64,000 bases of DNA from Sphingomonadales bacterium (GCA_016704425.1 JADJAC010000011.1:620001-684000); one strand, 5' to 3'. Positions 33,564 to 42,261 are shown, numbered from the stretch's first letter. Notes: generated by a model not told the origin, from the letters alone. Made by a program: numbers and translations.

Positions 33564-34480
33564 TGCTCGAACGTCCAAACATGCCGCGGCCGATCATCGT
33601 CAAGAAGGTCTATCAGATCAATCACGGCGGCCATCACGGCGGCGCGTGGAAAGTTGCGTATGCCGATTTCGTGACCGCGATGATGGCGTTTTTCCTGCTG
33701 ATGTGGCTGCTCGGCGCGACCACCGAAAAGCAACGCAAGGCGCTTGCAGACTATTTCTCTCCGACACTGATTCAGAAGAAGGAGGAAAGCGCTGGTTCCA
33801 ACGGCATGTTCGGTGGCGCATCAATTACCGATCCCGACCATTATCCGCACAGGGCATCCCAGACTGGAACGCGCTCGCTCACGATTCCAAAGGATGCCAA
33901 GGGCGGCCCGAAGGCCACGACTTCAAAGGCAGATGATGAAGCCCGGTTTGCATCGATGAAGCAGTTGCTCCAGGCACGGCTCAACAGCAGCCCGACAATG
34001 CGCCGCTATGCCCGCAGCGTTCGGCTCGTCGAGACGTTGGAGGGGCTTCGTATCGACCTCGTCGACGACGCGGAATTCGCGATGTTTCTTGTCGGAACGG
34101 ATCAGATGACAGCGGAAGCATCCAGCCTTGTCGGGATTGTCGCGCAAGTCATCAACGAAGTGCCAAACGCGGTTGTCGTCCGGGGCCATACCGACGCGTC
34201 GCCCTACACGCGCAACCAGAATCTCAGCAATTGGTCGCTTTCGTCGGCACGCGCTGAAGCCACGCGAAGGGCCCTCGTCATGCAAGGCGTGGATACGCGG
34301 CGTTTCTCCAGGATCGAGGGTGTTGCCGATCGGGAGCCCTTCAACCCGATGGACCGCTTCGACCCCCGCAACCGCAGGATGTCGGTGACCCTGGGCTGGA
34401 GCATGCAGTCCATGCAAAAAAATGAAAGCATCGATATTGGAACGACTTTGGGCGATTCCGGCAATCTGAATCGAAAATGA
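33563..34480 (+). CDS. motB: Flagellar stator protein MotB
   Basis: 305 residues. A short cytoplasmic start is followed by one transmembrane helix, VAYADFVTAMMAFFLLMWLL, with the proton-carrying aspartate near residue 35. The C-terminal OmpA-like peptidoglycan-binding domain has VVRGHTDASP, NWSLSSARAEATRR and DPRNRRMSVTL. A charged linker lies between. The pairing of MotA and MotB types suggests proton rather than sodium drive, though this is not certain. Confidence 0.96.
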   Translation: MLERPNMPRPIIVKKVYQINHGGHHGGAWKVAYADFVTAMMAFFLLMWLLGATTEKQRKALADYFSPTLIQKKEESAGSNGMFGGASITDPDHYPHRASQTGTRSLTIPKDAKGGPKATTSKADDEARFASMKQLLQARLNSSPTMRRYARSVRLVETLEGLRIDLVDDAEFAMFLVGTDQMTAEASSLVGIVAQVINEVPNAVVVRGHTDASPYTRNQNLSNWSLSSARAEATRRALVMQGVDTRRFSRIEGVADREPFNPMDRFDPRNRRMSVTLGWSMQSMQKNESIDIGTTLGDSGNLNRK

Positions 34481-34517
34481 AGTGTAATATTCGCCGGTCG
34501 GGCCGAAAAACTCCAAC

Positions 34518-34547
34518 ATAGATCGAAATCTGAATAAAATAGATCGA
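34518..34547. promoter_or_regulatory. Direct repeat ATAGATCGA x2, 21-base period
   Basis: ATAGATCGA occurs at 34518-34526 and again at 34539-34547, two helical turns apart, in the AT-rich 195-base gap before the sigma-54 activator gene. This is the arrangement expected of a cooperative protein-binding site. The protein is unknown; candidates are the activator itself or a master regulator outside the window. Confidence 0.45.
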
Positions 34548-34620
34548 TTTTTGTATTTGTAAGTAGATGTAAGTAATTTACGTGCTTCTTCTAGTTTACC
34601 CAATATTAACCAGGAATGTC

Positions 34621-34654
34621 TCAACTCGAGGCATCACATCTCGACGTGAGTTGA
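34621..34654. promoter_or_regulatory. 7-base inverted repeat before the activator gene
   Basis: TCAACTC (34621-34627) and GAGTTGA (34648-34654) flank 20 bases, ending 21 bases before the activator ATG. In RNA it could form a leader hairpin; in DNA a dyad. No T-run follows, so it is not a terminator. Confidence 0.4.
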
Positions 34655-34675
34655 TTGGATAATTTGGGGGCTAAA

Positions 34676-35713
34676 ATGGCGGTTGCCGAAAAATTACAAC
34701 AAGTTTCAAACGAAGCCCGCCATTTGATTGTCGGGCAATCTCCCGCGATTGACTTGCTCCGAGACATGATTTCACGCGTAGCGAAGGCTTCCGTTCCAAT
34801 TCTGCTCAATGGCCCGTCGGGCTCGGGCAAGGAAATGGTCGCAAGATCCATTCATGCAATGAGTGATCGGGCAGACAAGCCATTTGTCGCGATCAACTGC
34901 GGGGCGATACCGGTCGACCTGATCGAGTCCGAGCTTTTCGGGCATGAGAAGGGGTCTTTCACGGGAGCAGCAATGCGCCGTATCGGCCGTTTCGAAGAGG
35001 CAGATGGCGGAACCCTCTTCCTGGATGAGATCGGCGACATGCGCTTTGACATGCAGGTAAAACTGCTCCGCGTTCTGGAAGAGGGCATTATCACGCGCGT
35101 TGGCGGCAATGGTACGATCCCGGTGAATGTGCGGATTATCTCTGCGACCCATCAGAATTTGTCGGCCGCAATCGACGAGGGCCGCTTCCGCGAAGACCTT
35201 TATTTCCGGCTTGGCGTCATTCCGGTCGAGGTCCCGAGCCTTGCAAGCCGTGCAGAAGATGTTCCGCTCCTCATCAACCATTTCCAGACGAATGCGCCCC
35301 TCGCGGGCAGAGCGCGCTTCGATCCATCGGCCCTGTCTCGTCTCATGGAACATGATTGGCCGGGCAATGTTCGTGAGCTGCGCAACGTGGTTGAACGGGC
35401 AGGCATTCTCTATCCAGGCGAGATGATTGGCGCACGTGAAGCCGAGCAACTTTTGGGCCGCGCTCCAAAGCGCCTTTCCCAGCCCAAGCCAGCGCTTCAA
35501 CTTGTTGAGGCACAACCGGAATCGATCGCGCCAAGCGCTGCACCAATGCCGGTGGACCTGAAGATGCTGCTTGAAACGATGGAACTCGAACGAATTCAGA
35601 TGGCCCTGGACAATGCTGACGGCGTGATCTCCGAAGCGGCCCGCCTCCTTACGTTGAAGCGTACGACCCTGATCGAGAAAATGCGCAAATATGGTGTGGA
35701 CCGCACGTGCTAG
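34676..35713 (+). CDS. Sigma-54-dependent flagellar activator, FlbD/FleQ type, no receiver domain
   Basis: 345 residues. AAA+ sigma-54 interaction domain at about 15-240: Walker A GPSGSGKE, the sigma-54-contact loop GSFTGA (usual form GAFTGA), Walker B GGTLFLDEIGDM, and WPGNVRELRN. A Fis-type helix-turn-helix closes the protein (MALDNADGVISEAARLLTLKRTTLIEKMRKYGV). No phospho-receiver domain precedes the ATPase. It most likely activates the three sigma-54 promoters in this window. ATG 34676 follows GGGGG at a normal distance; a TTG seven codons earlier is less likely. Confidence 0.9.
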   Translation: MAVAEKLQQVSNEARHLIVGQSPAIDLLRDMISRVAKASVPILLNGPSGSGKEMVARSIHAMSDRADKPFVAINCGAIPVDLIESELFGHEKGSFTGAAMRRIGRFEEADGGTLFLDEIGDMRFDMQVKLLRVLEEGIITRVGGNGTIPVNVRIISATHQNLSAAIDEGRFREDLYFRLGVIPVEVPSLASRAEDVPLLINHFQTNAPLAGRARFDPSALSRLMEHDWPGNVRELRNVVERAGILYPGEMIGAREAEQLLGRAPKRLSQPKPALQLVEAQPESIAPSAAPMPVDLKMLLETMELERIQMALDNADGVISEAARLLTLKRTTLIEKMRKYGVDRTC

Positions 35714-35998
35714 ATGCCGGTCACCTGAAGCGCGACTTTCGGCCTACTCGATATCCGTAACAATGAACCGGCAGGCCCTTGAGGCCGCCACTTCAGCTGC
35801 CGCGCACTTCCGCTCTCTGGCCTTCAAGGAGCGGAATGGCCGGCTCTGGACAATTCTTCCCTCCTGCAAGATGACCGGGTTTTTGATGCTGGCCCTCGCT
35901 CGGGCCGGGGCACTGGCCGCATATCCCGCCACGTCGACTGACAACAGTGACACCCACGAAAGCATGTATTGTGCGGCTGTCATTCGTCTGGATTCGAA
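35714..35998. other. Gap with two competing weak ORFs
   Basis: The 285 bases between the activator stop and the convergent fliS stop hold a minus-strand frame (35744-35983, 79 codons, 15 bases after fliS) and a plus-strand frame beginning with ATG 35763, which runs on antisense into fliS. The minus frame is in the right place for a FliT-like chaperone, but its codon use is poor (AGG, AGA, GGA), and no Shine-Dalgarno is seen. The plus frame has better codon use over the first 60 codons. Neither is recognised; I do not call either as a gene. Confidence 0.4.
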
Positions 35999-36385
35999 TC
36001 AGGCAACCAATGCCCGCCAGGACTCGGCAAGATTGGCGACGCCGCTGCGGACTTCGTTGAGCTTTTCGACGTCATTTGGCGTATTGGCGAGCTGGCGCTG
36101 CATCGCTCGATAAATGCCGCACAATGTTGTCGCAAGGGTTCCGCCACGATCGAAATCGAGCCCTGCCTCCAAAGCTGCAAGGATCGATTTTGCGCGCGCC
36201 ATCTGGGAATTGGCAGCAACGTCCTGGCCACCTTCGCGCGCGCGGATCGCTCCAGCCAGGGCATTTTGCAATTCTTCGTAGAGAATTGAGACTAGCCGGT
36301 GGGGGCTTGCACCTTCCATGCGACTGCTAAGGTCGAGCACTTGATAGCGATTGCGAGCGCGCAAGGGATTTGGGGGAGAATACAC
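35999..36385 (-). CDS. fliS: Flagellin export chaperone FliS
   Basis: 128 residues, the usual size. The helical pattern with NRYQVLDLSSRMEGASPHRLVSILYEELQNALAGAI near the N-terminus is the FliS signature, and the C-terminal helix TPNDVEKLNEVRSGVANLAESW fits. It holds flagellin in unfolded form in the cytoplasm before export. It follows fliD by 12 bases and is cotranscribed with it. Confidence 0.9.
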   Translation of the reverse strand: MYSPPNPLRARNRYQVLDLSSRMEGASPHRLVSILYEELQNALAGAIRAREGGQDVAANSQMARAKSILAALEAGLDFDRGGTLATTLCGIYRAMQRQLANTPNDVEKLNEVRSGVANLAESWRALVA

Positions 36386-36397
36386 CTGTCAGGCCTG

Positions 36398-37774
36398 TCA
36401 ATTTTTCTGATTGCTCCACAGCGTGATCTGCTGTGTGAGATAGCTTTGCGTTGCTTTCAGCGCGGCAATGCGGGAATCCATACCACCGAATTGGCGTTTG
36501 AGCCGGTTCTTGTAGGCCGTTTCGTGCGCTTCCATCTTCGTGCGCGCGTCCGCGATGAGCTGGCTCTCCTTTTGTAACCGGGTGGTCACTGAAGCAAGGA
36601 CACCTCCCGTTGCGGTCGCGGCGTCTTTCAGGGATTTCAGCGCTTCTGAAAGCCCCGGATCGGTCGTCACGGTATGTGTCGTGTCGCGCGTTGGACTGAA
36701 CAGCGCCTCAACAGCGTCCGGATTGGCTGCGAGGGCAGCCTCGAACTTGGCAGAGTCGAAGCTGATCGAGCCATCGCGGTTCGTGAAGACACCAACACCT
36801 GTCAGGCTATTGATCTGCGGGTCGCTTGTCACGACTTTTGAGATCAGGGCCGTCAGCTGAACCTCGAGCGCACGAAGTGACTGGTCGCCGCCAGTCGTCG
36901 TGCGCGCCGTCGCAAGATCCTTCTTCAGCGTGTTATAAACAGAGACAAAATCACTTAGTGTTTGTCTCAATGCTTCGGTCGGACGGGATCCGGTGATGGC
37001 GATTGGTACGCCGGGAGCCGCCTTCTTCAAGGTCAGTGTAATTCCGGGAAAGACATCACTGAAGCTGTTGGTCGCGCGGGTATAGGCAATGCCGTCCACC
37101 GTAAACTGGGCATCCTGGGCTGCTTGTGCGAGCGTGAGGCCTGTGCCGGCGCCGGGATAGGCAAACCGGTCGAGCGCGGGATCTCCACCGACTACGGGTG
37201 TCAGAGAGAAAGCACCGTTTGCGCCAGATTGGCCCTTCAGAACGATACGCGAGCCGTTTCCATCCGTAATGATGTTTGCGGTTACGCCGCTCGCCGCCGT
37301 ATTGATCGCGGTTGCAAGGCCCGTCAGGCTGTCATTGGTGGCATCGATCGTGATCGTGAACGACTGGGCGCCGACGGTGAGAGTCATTGTGCCCTGGCCA
37401 ACTGTATCTGTCACTGCCGGAAGATACGCCGAATAGACGGTCTGTGATTTGGCAAGCTGCTGGACACTGATTTCAGCGGATAGATTTCCTGCGCGAACAC
37501 CAGGCGCGGCTACGGCTGACAATGCTGTCGGGTCGGCGACGTTGGGCTGTGACTGAAGCGTGCCTCCTGCGACAAGCCCGGCAAAGGTGGTTGAAAAACT
37601 TTCCAGATCGGACCGCGCCTGGGCAACCGCGCTGATCTTTGCCTTGTTTGCACTGGCGCGCGTGTCGAACTGGGCGACTTTCGGGTCGCGTGAAGCGGCA
37701 GCGAGATCTTCGACAAGTTTTACCGTGTCGATTCCCGAGCCTGCGCCCAGCGCCGATGCAATTGATCCGATCAT
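36398..37774 (-). CDS. fliD: Flagellar filament cap protein FliD
   Basis: 458 residues. N-terminal GSGIDTVKLVEDLAAASRDPKVAQFDTRASANKAKISA and the C-terminal coiled region (LQKESQLIADARTKMEAHETAYKNRLKRQFGGMDSRIAALKATQSYLTQQI) are those of FliD. The FliD_N and FliD_C parts with SLTGLATAINTAASGVTANII are also seen. It caps the filament and folds flagellin at the tip. A sigma-28-like site precedes it, so it may be made late even though it follows flhB. Confidence 0.95.
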   Translation of the reverse strand: MIGSIASALGAGSGIDTVKLVEDLAAASRDPKVAQFDTRASANKAKISAVAQARSDLESFSTTFAGLVAGGTLQSQPNVADPTALSAVAAPGVRAGNLSAEISVQQLAKSQTVYSAYLPAVTDTVGQGTMTLTVGAQSFTITIDATNDSLTGLATAINTAASGVTANIITDGNGSRIVLKGQSGANGAFSLTPVVGGDPALDRFAYPGAGTGLTLAQAAQDAQFTVDGIAYTRATNSFSDVFPGITLTLKKAAPGVPIAITGSRPTEALRQTLSDFVSVYNTLKKDLATARTTTGGDQSLRALEVQLTALISKVVTSDPQINSLTGVGVFTNRDGSISFDSAKFEAALAANPDAVEALFSPTRDTTHTVTTDPGLSEALKSLKDAATATGGVLASVTTRLQKESQLIADARTKMEAHETAYKNRLKRQFGGMDSRIAALKATQSYLTQQITLWSNQKN

Positions 37775-37798
37775 GAGCGCTTGCCCCCTCTGATGAGA

Positions 37799-37825
37799 GA
37801 AACGACAGGAGGCGCGCCGAGTTTA
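37799..37825 (-). promoter_or_regulatory. Sigma-28-like promoter of fliD-fliS
   Basis: On the minus strand: TAAA (37825-37822), 15 bases, GTCGTTTC (37806-37799). The flagellin promoter has TAAA-N15-GCCGTTTC; only one -10 core base differs. The TAAA overlaps the flhB stop codon. The ATG of fliD is 25 bases after the -10. Confidence 0.5.
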
Positions 37826-38965
37826 GGTCGCATGGCGCACTCCGTTCTCGTCGAAATGCTTCTCCGACGGGACTTCGACCAGCGGCGGAGAGATTCCCTC
37901 TGCCATTGCGCGGTCGATGTTGAAAACAAATGCCAGAATTGTGGCCACCGCGACATACAAGTCTTCGGCAATTGTTTGGCCGGCCCGGGCAGTAAAATAG
38001 ATTGCACGCGCGAGTTGCGGATATTCGAGAATGGGCACGTTGTTTTCGGCGGCGAGTGACCGGATCGCGAGCGCTGTTTCGCCTCGGCCTCGCGCCACGA
38101 CCATCGGCGCAAAGTCCTTTTTGGGGTCATAGCGCAAGGCAACCGCGAAATGGGTCGGGTTGGTGAGGATGACGTTGGCTTCGGTAACGGCCTTGCGGGC
38201 CGAACCGGTCAGCAGGGATTGCTGCTTCTGGCGGATGGCCTGCTTGAGCTCTGGCGCACCTTCTGTCTGCCGCATTTCCTCCTTGATTTCCTGGCGTGTC
38301 ATCCGGAGCCGTCCGTTACGGCGAATAATCTGCACGGGCACATCGATCCCCGCAATCAGGGCCAGCCCCAATGCGAGCCAGAGGACAGCCTTGACCATCA
38401 TGTGGCCAAGTGTGCTGGCGGCCTCGCGCATGTCCTGGGCACCAAGTCCCATAATATGACGCATGTCATGAGACACCAGCCAATAGCCAAGTAGCCCGAG
38501 CACGGCAGCCTTTGCCAGGGCTTTTCCGAGTTCGACCAGGCCATTGAGCCCGAAGATACGACCGAAGCCGCTGATCGGATTCAGCCGGTCCCCCTTGAAC
38601 GCAATGGCGCCAGACCGAAATCCCAGCGAGCCCAGCATTGCCGGCGCACCTACGGCCGCGAGCATGGTGACGCCAAACAGCAGGGCGAGGGGGATAAGTG
38701 TGGTGCCAACCAGACGCGTGGTCAGTGTCGCGGGATCAAAGACGGTAACATCGCGATTGTCGAATGACAGGCCGATCGTGAGGAGCCTGCTGCATTCATG
38801 AATGAACCAGGGGCCGGCGAACACAAGCCAGGCTGCTCCCCCAAGCATGACAAGCGCAGTGCCCAGTTCGCGGGATTGGAGAACGTCGCCCTTGCGCGCC
38901 GCATCAGCCCGGCGCTTTTGTGTAGGAGCCTCGGTCCTCTGGTCGCGATCGGCTCCCTCAGCCAT
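37823..38965 (-). CDS. flhB: Flagellar export switch protein FlhB
   Basis: 380 residues. Four hydrophobic segments, then a cytoplasmic domain with the autocleavage motif NPTHFAVALRYD near residue 268. It switches export from rod/hook to filament substrates after self-cleavage between N and P. N-terminal EAPTQKRRADAARKGDVLQSREL is family-typical. It overlaps fliR by 8 bases and closes the long fliE-led operon. Confidence 0.97.
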   Translation of the reverse strand: MAEGADRDQRTEAPTQKRRADAARKGDVLQSRELGTALVMLGGAAWLVFAGPWFIHECSRLLTIGLSFDNRDVTVFDPATLTTRLVGTTLIPLALLFGVTMLAAVGAPAMLGSLGFRSGAIAFKGDRLNPISGFGRIFGLNGLVELGKALAKAAVLGLLGYWLVSHDMRHIMGLGAQDMREAASTLGHMMVKAVLWLALGLALIAGIDVPVQIIRRNGRLRMTRQEIKEEMRQTEGAPELKQAIRQKQQSLLTGSARKAVTEANVILTNPTHFAVALRYDPKKDFAPMVVARGRGETALAIRSLAAENNVPILEYPQLARAIYFTARAGQTIAEDLYVAVATILAFVFNIDRAMAEGISPPLVEVPSEKHFDENGVRHAT

Positions 38966-39746
38966 GTGTGCCCCCTTGTGAAAGGGTTTGCGACATATCG
39001 AGGCCGGCCTTCAGCGCGTTCGCGATTGAATCTGCCATGACAGGTGCGGCCATTGCGAGGAGAATGAGACCGGCGAGCAGGGTTGCCGGAAGGCCGACGG
39101 CGAAGAGATTGAGGGTGGGGGTGGAACGTGCCACCATTGCCATGACCAGCTGAACAAGGATCATCGCGAAGCCGACTGGCAAGGCGATCGAAAGACCTGC
39201 TGCGAAAACAAGCCCGCCAAACTGCACCAGGCCGCCGATTGCCGCTGCCGACAACCAGGCATGGCCCGGAGGGAGCGCGCGATAGCTATCCACGATAATG
39301 CCGATCAGTGTCAAATGACCGCCAAAACCAAGAAACAGGAACAGACCCATCATCGAAAGCAACTGACCGATGGCCGGACTTGCCGGGCCGCCAAGGGGGT
39401 TTGCCATGGCTGCAAAACCAAGTCCCATTGTGTTGCTGATCGCCTCACCACCGAGCATGGCTGCTGAAAAGCCGATCTGAACTGCGAAGCCAAGCGCAAG
39501 CCCGGCAATGACCTCGGGGATTATCAACATAAGACCGTCGAACGAGACGATACCGTTGGGGGGTAGAGCCATGCCGGAGACGGCGGCGGCGGGAACGCCG
39601 ATCGCGAGCGCCAGGACGAGGCGCACCTGAACGGGCACTTGCGGTGCGCCAAAGATTGGCGCCGCGAGGAAAGCTGCGCCCGGCCGGATCATGGCCAGCA
39701 TCCAGATCAGCAATTGCTGCTCCATCCCGGCGAAGCCGACGGGCAT
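38958..39746 (-). CDS. fliR: Flagellar export gate protein FliR
   Basis: 262 residues with about six hydrophobic segments. LLIWMLAMIRPGAAFLAAPIFGAPQVPVQVRLVLALAI is the FliR N-terminus; GGEAISNTMGLGFAAMANP lies in the middle. The start chosen is the ATG overlapping the fliQ stop (TAATG); the frame is open through fliQ, but those residues are not FliR-like. With FliP and FliQ it forms the export pore. Confidence 0.95.
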   Translation of the reverse strand: MPVGFAGMEQQLLIWMLAMIRPGAAFLAAPIFGAPQVPVQVRLVLALAIGVPAAAVSGMALPPNGIVSFDGLMLIIPEVIAGLALGFAVQIGFSAAMLGGEAISNTMGLGFAAMANPLGGPASPAIGQLLSMMGLFLFLGFGGHLTLIGIIVDSYRALPPGHAWLSAAAIGGLVQFGGLVFAAGLSIALPVGFAMILVQLVMAMVARSTPTLNLFAVGLPATLLAGLILLAMAAPVMADSIANALKAGLDMSQTLSQGGTHG

Positions 39747-40015
39747 TATCGCACGATGTCCGGAATGCGGGCGAATATTTCGCGCGTGAAGTCCGCGACA
39801 AGGATCATGATGCTGCCGCCAAAGACAGCAAGGCAGATGGCGACCACAATAAGTTTGGGCACGAAGCTCAGGGTCTGCTCGTTGATCGAGGTTGCGGCTT
39901 GCACCATGCCCAGAATGACGCCAGCAACGAGTGCCGGGATCAGGATCGGGGCGGCGCCAAGGGCCAGGACCCACAAGGCTTGCTGCGCAACGCCAATGAA
40001 ATAGTCTGCTTCCAT
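39746..40015 (-). CDS. fliQ: Flagellar export gate protein FliQ
   Basis: 89 residues, standard size. Two hydrophobic hairpin segments with ALWVLALGAAPILIPALVAGVILGMVQAATSINEQTLSFVPK, the FliQ signature. Part of the FliPQR pore in the basal body. It starts 4 bases after fliP. Confidence 0.96.
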   Translation of the reverse strand: MEADYFIGVAQQALWVLALGAAPILIPALVAGVILGMVQAATSINEQTLSFVPKLIVVAICLAVFGGSIMILVADFTREIFARIPDIVR

Positions 40016-40019
40016 GACG

Positions 40020-40781
40020 CTATCCGTTGAACGAAGAGGCGAGCGAGCCCATCGTCAGCGCCCAGCCATCGACAAGCACGAACAGCAGCAGCTTGAACGG
40101 CATGGATATGATCGACGGGGACAGCATCATCATGCCGAGCGACATGAGGGCTGAGGCCACAATGAGGTCGATCACCAGAAATGGCAGGAAAATCAGGAAG
40201 CCGATCTGAAAGGCTGTCTTGAGTTCGCTCGTCACAAAGGCCGGCAGAAGGATCGAAAAAGGCACGTCCGCGGACTTTTCGAACTTGGGCGCCTTGGCAA
40301 TATTTGCGAACATGCTGAGATCCGACTTACGGGTCTGCTTCATCATGAAGCCGTGCAGCGCAGTGCCGGTTCTGGCAATTCCTTCCTCGAGCGTGACTTC
40401 GCTTCGGCCATAAGGCTCGACCGCCGTCTTGTTGATTTGCGTGAGGACGGGCTGCATGACGAACATCGAAAGGAAGAGACTCAATCCGACAAGCACCTGG
40501 TTCGGGGGCGTCTGCTGGAGGCCCAACGCCTGGCGAAGGATCGAAAGAACGATGATGATCCGGGTAAAGCTGGTCATCATGAGGATGAGTGACGGCAGAA
40601 CCGTCAGCAAGCTCATCAACAACAGGACTTGCAGCGAAAGCGAGAGCGGTTTGCCGTCTCCGGCAATCGTGGTCAGCGCCTTGTCGAGTCCGGGTGTGGT
40701 TTGCGCAAGGGCCGGGCTTACGGTCAAGGCAAGCGTCAGACCCACTGCTCCGGCCAAAACAAGCGCCTTACGCACCTGCAT
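40020..40781 (-). CDS. fliP: Flagellar export gate protein FliP
   Basis: 253 residues. A cleavable signal peptide (MQVRKALVLAGAVGLTLALT, site near PALA), then SLSLQVLLLMSLLTVLPSLILMMTSFTRIIIVLSILRQALG and the long C-terminal ELKTAFQIGFLIFLPFLVIDLIVASALMSLGMMMLSP, both FliP motifs. ATG at 40781 overlaps fliO by 14 bases, but its GGGAG is only one base away; a GTG two codons later (40775) has better spacing. Either gives the same mature protein. Confidence 0.96.
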   Translation of the reverse strand: MQVRKALVLAGAVGLTLALTVSPALAQTTPGLDKALTTIAGDGKPLSLSLQVLLLMSLLTVLPSLILMMTSFTRIIIVLSILRQALGLQQTPPNQVLVGLSLFLSMFVMQPVLTQINKTAVEPYGRSEVTLEEGIARTGTALHGFMMKQTRKSDLSMFANIAKAPKFEKSADVPFSILLPAFVTSELKTAFQIGFLIFLPFLVIDLIVASALMSLGMMMLSPSIISMPFKLLLFVLVDGWALTMGSLASSFNG

Positions 40782-41037
40782 TCTCCCGTGCGTCTTCGGC
40801 GAGCAGGGTGATCTGCGTGCGTGTCACGGCGATCAGGACCTCGCGGCCGCCAAAGGCCACGACTGCCAGCTTGGTGCCGGGGCCGAGCGGAAGAACATCG
40901 ACCATTTGGGCTGCGCGGGCCGACCCGCCCTGCATCGGGAGGCCCATTTGGGCCTTGCGCCAGAGCCAGAGCGAACCCCAAGCCAGGCCGCCGATCATCG
41001 GGACCAGAATAAAAAGACGCAGAATATATTCGAACAT
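40768..41037 (-). CDS. fliO: Flagellar biosynthesis protein FliO
   Basis: 89 residues. One transmembrane helix at about 5-27, then a short cytoplasmic domain with QMVDVLPLGPGTKLAVVAFGGREVLIAVTRTQITLLAE, the FliO strand pattern. It assists assembly of the FliP ring. Its ATG overlaps the fliN stop (TGATG). Confidence 0.88.
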   Translation of the reverse strand: MFEYILRLFILVPMIGGLAWGSLWLWRKAQMGLPMQGGSARAAQMVDVLPLGPGTKLAVVAFGGREVLIAVTRTQITLLAEDARENAGA

Positions 41038-41366
41038 CAGGACCTCCGCTCCAGACCGGCAAAGCGGCGCCCGGCGCTGACAACTTCGGAGATGCGGACG
41101 CCATAACGGCCGTCCATATTCACGATCTCGCCCTTTGCGATCAAAGTACCGTTGGCGAAGATATCAAGCACGTCATTCGCCTGCCGATCGAGCTCGATCA
41201 CACTGCCTTCGCCAAGGCTGAGCAGGTCTGCCAAGCGCATGGAGGTTGAGCCGACTTCCACGGATATGCGCAGCGAAACATCGGAAAGAAGATCGAAATT
41301 GTGATCGGGCCTCACAGAGGCAAATGCCGCGTCTGAGGGGCGGGGCGCTTCGGACATGTCACTCAT
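41037..41366 (-). CDS. fliN: Flagellar switch protein FliN
   Basis: 109 residues from ATG 41366 (overlap ATGAGTGA with fliM stop); a GTG three codons earlier is the only other start. The SpoA domain is complete: LLSDVSLRISVEVGSTSMRLADLLSLGEGSVIELDRQANDVLDIFANGTLIAKGEIV. It forms the C-ring with FliM and FliG. The N-terminal extension before SpoA is short. Confidence 0.95.
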   Translation of the reverse strand: MSDMSEAPRPSDAAFASVRPDHNFDLLSDVSLRISVEVGSTSMRLADLLSLGEGSVIELDRQANDVLDIFANGTLIAKGEIVNMDGRYGVRISEVVSAGRRFAGLERRS

Positions 41367-42261
41367 AGGATGCACTTCCTTCTTCTATGCGTTCGATCTT
41401 GATGGCCGTTCGACCGTTTGAGTCTCCAACGCTGCCGCGGGCAAAGACCCGGCCGGCAACGGTCACAGGAACCTGATTGGGCAGGCAGACAGGGATGATG
41501 TCTCCCGGCTGCAACGTCAGCAATTGAGAGAGCGGCAGTTCAGGCCGCGCAAAAATAGTCCGGACCGGCAGCCGGACCTGCATCACGGCATCCGAGAGGC
41601 TGGTTTGCCAAACCGGATCAATCTGGGATGCTTCCTCTGAATCCGGCGTGGCAACGAGTTGAGGTACGGCACGCAGCATGGCCAGCGGGAAGACCACGTC
41701 GATTGCGACCTGTTTGCCGTCGATGCTTTCCGCAACGAAATGCTGGACGGCGACCTGTTGGGTGTCGGCAACCAGCGTGGGCAAAGATCCGCTGTGATCG
41801 ACCTTGGCGACAGTTGGTTCAATCTTGACCATTTCCGCCCATGCAGCAGCAAGCATCGGAACAACCAAGCCGCCAAGCCGTGCAAAGTAGCGCTCTTCAG
41901 CGGCGCTCAATTCCGCGCGCGGGCTCGGGACGATTCCGTCTCCGCCGTAGAAGCGATCGACAAGTTCGCTGACATATTGTTGGGGAACCGAAAGGAGCAT
42001 CCCGCCCTTGAGCGGTGCCATGCGAAAACGGCAAACGGCATTGGAGGCACTGGTTCGATCGCGCCACTCTGCAAAGGTTGCGATTGTCGTTTCGCCGCAG
42101 GTCAGTTTCGTGCCAACGCCGCCGTTTGAGCCAATGACATCCGCAAGTCCAAGTGCAAATTGCGCGCCGACGCGCTCGAGGCCCGGAAATGCCAGAGTCT
42201 CGTCGCTGGCACGGAACAGCGAAGTCGGCGTCAGTGCAGGCGGAGCAGCTTCAGGTTTCAC
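41359..42261 (-). CDS. fliM: Flagellar motor switch protein FliM
   Basis: 300 residues. The middle CheC-like domain and the C-terminal SpoA domain (VRLPVRTIFARPELPLSQLLTLQPGDIIPVCLPNQVPVTVAGRVFARG) are present. The N-terminal CheY-binding peptide normally seen as LSQxEIDxLL is not evident; the N-terminus is instead a proline/alanine-rich PEAAPPALTPTSLFRASD segment. This could mean altered or absent CheY control, or a diverged peptide. It overlaps fliL by 4 bases. Confidence 0.88.
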   Translation of the reverse strand: MKPEAAPPALTPTSLFRASDETLAFPGLERVGAQFALGLADVIGSNGGVGTKLTCGETTIATFAEWRDRTSASNAVCRFRMAPLKGGMLLSVPQQYVSELVDRFYGGDGIVPSPRAELSAAEERYFARLGGLVVPMLAAAWAEMVKIEPTVAKVDHSGSLPTLVADTQQVAVQHFVAESIDGKQVAIDVVFPLAMLRAVPQLVATPDSEEASQIDPVWQTSLSDAVMQVRLPVRTIFARPELPLSQLLTLQPGDIIPVCLPNQVPVTVAGRVFARGSVGDSNGRTAIKIERIEEGSASYE

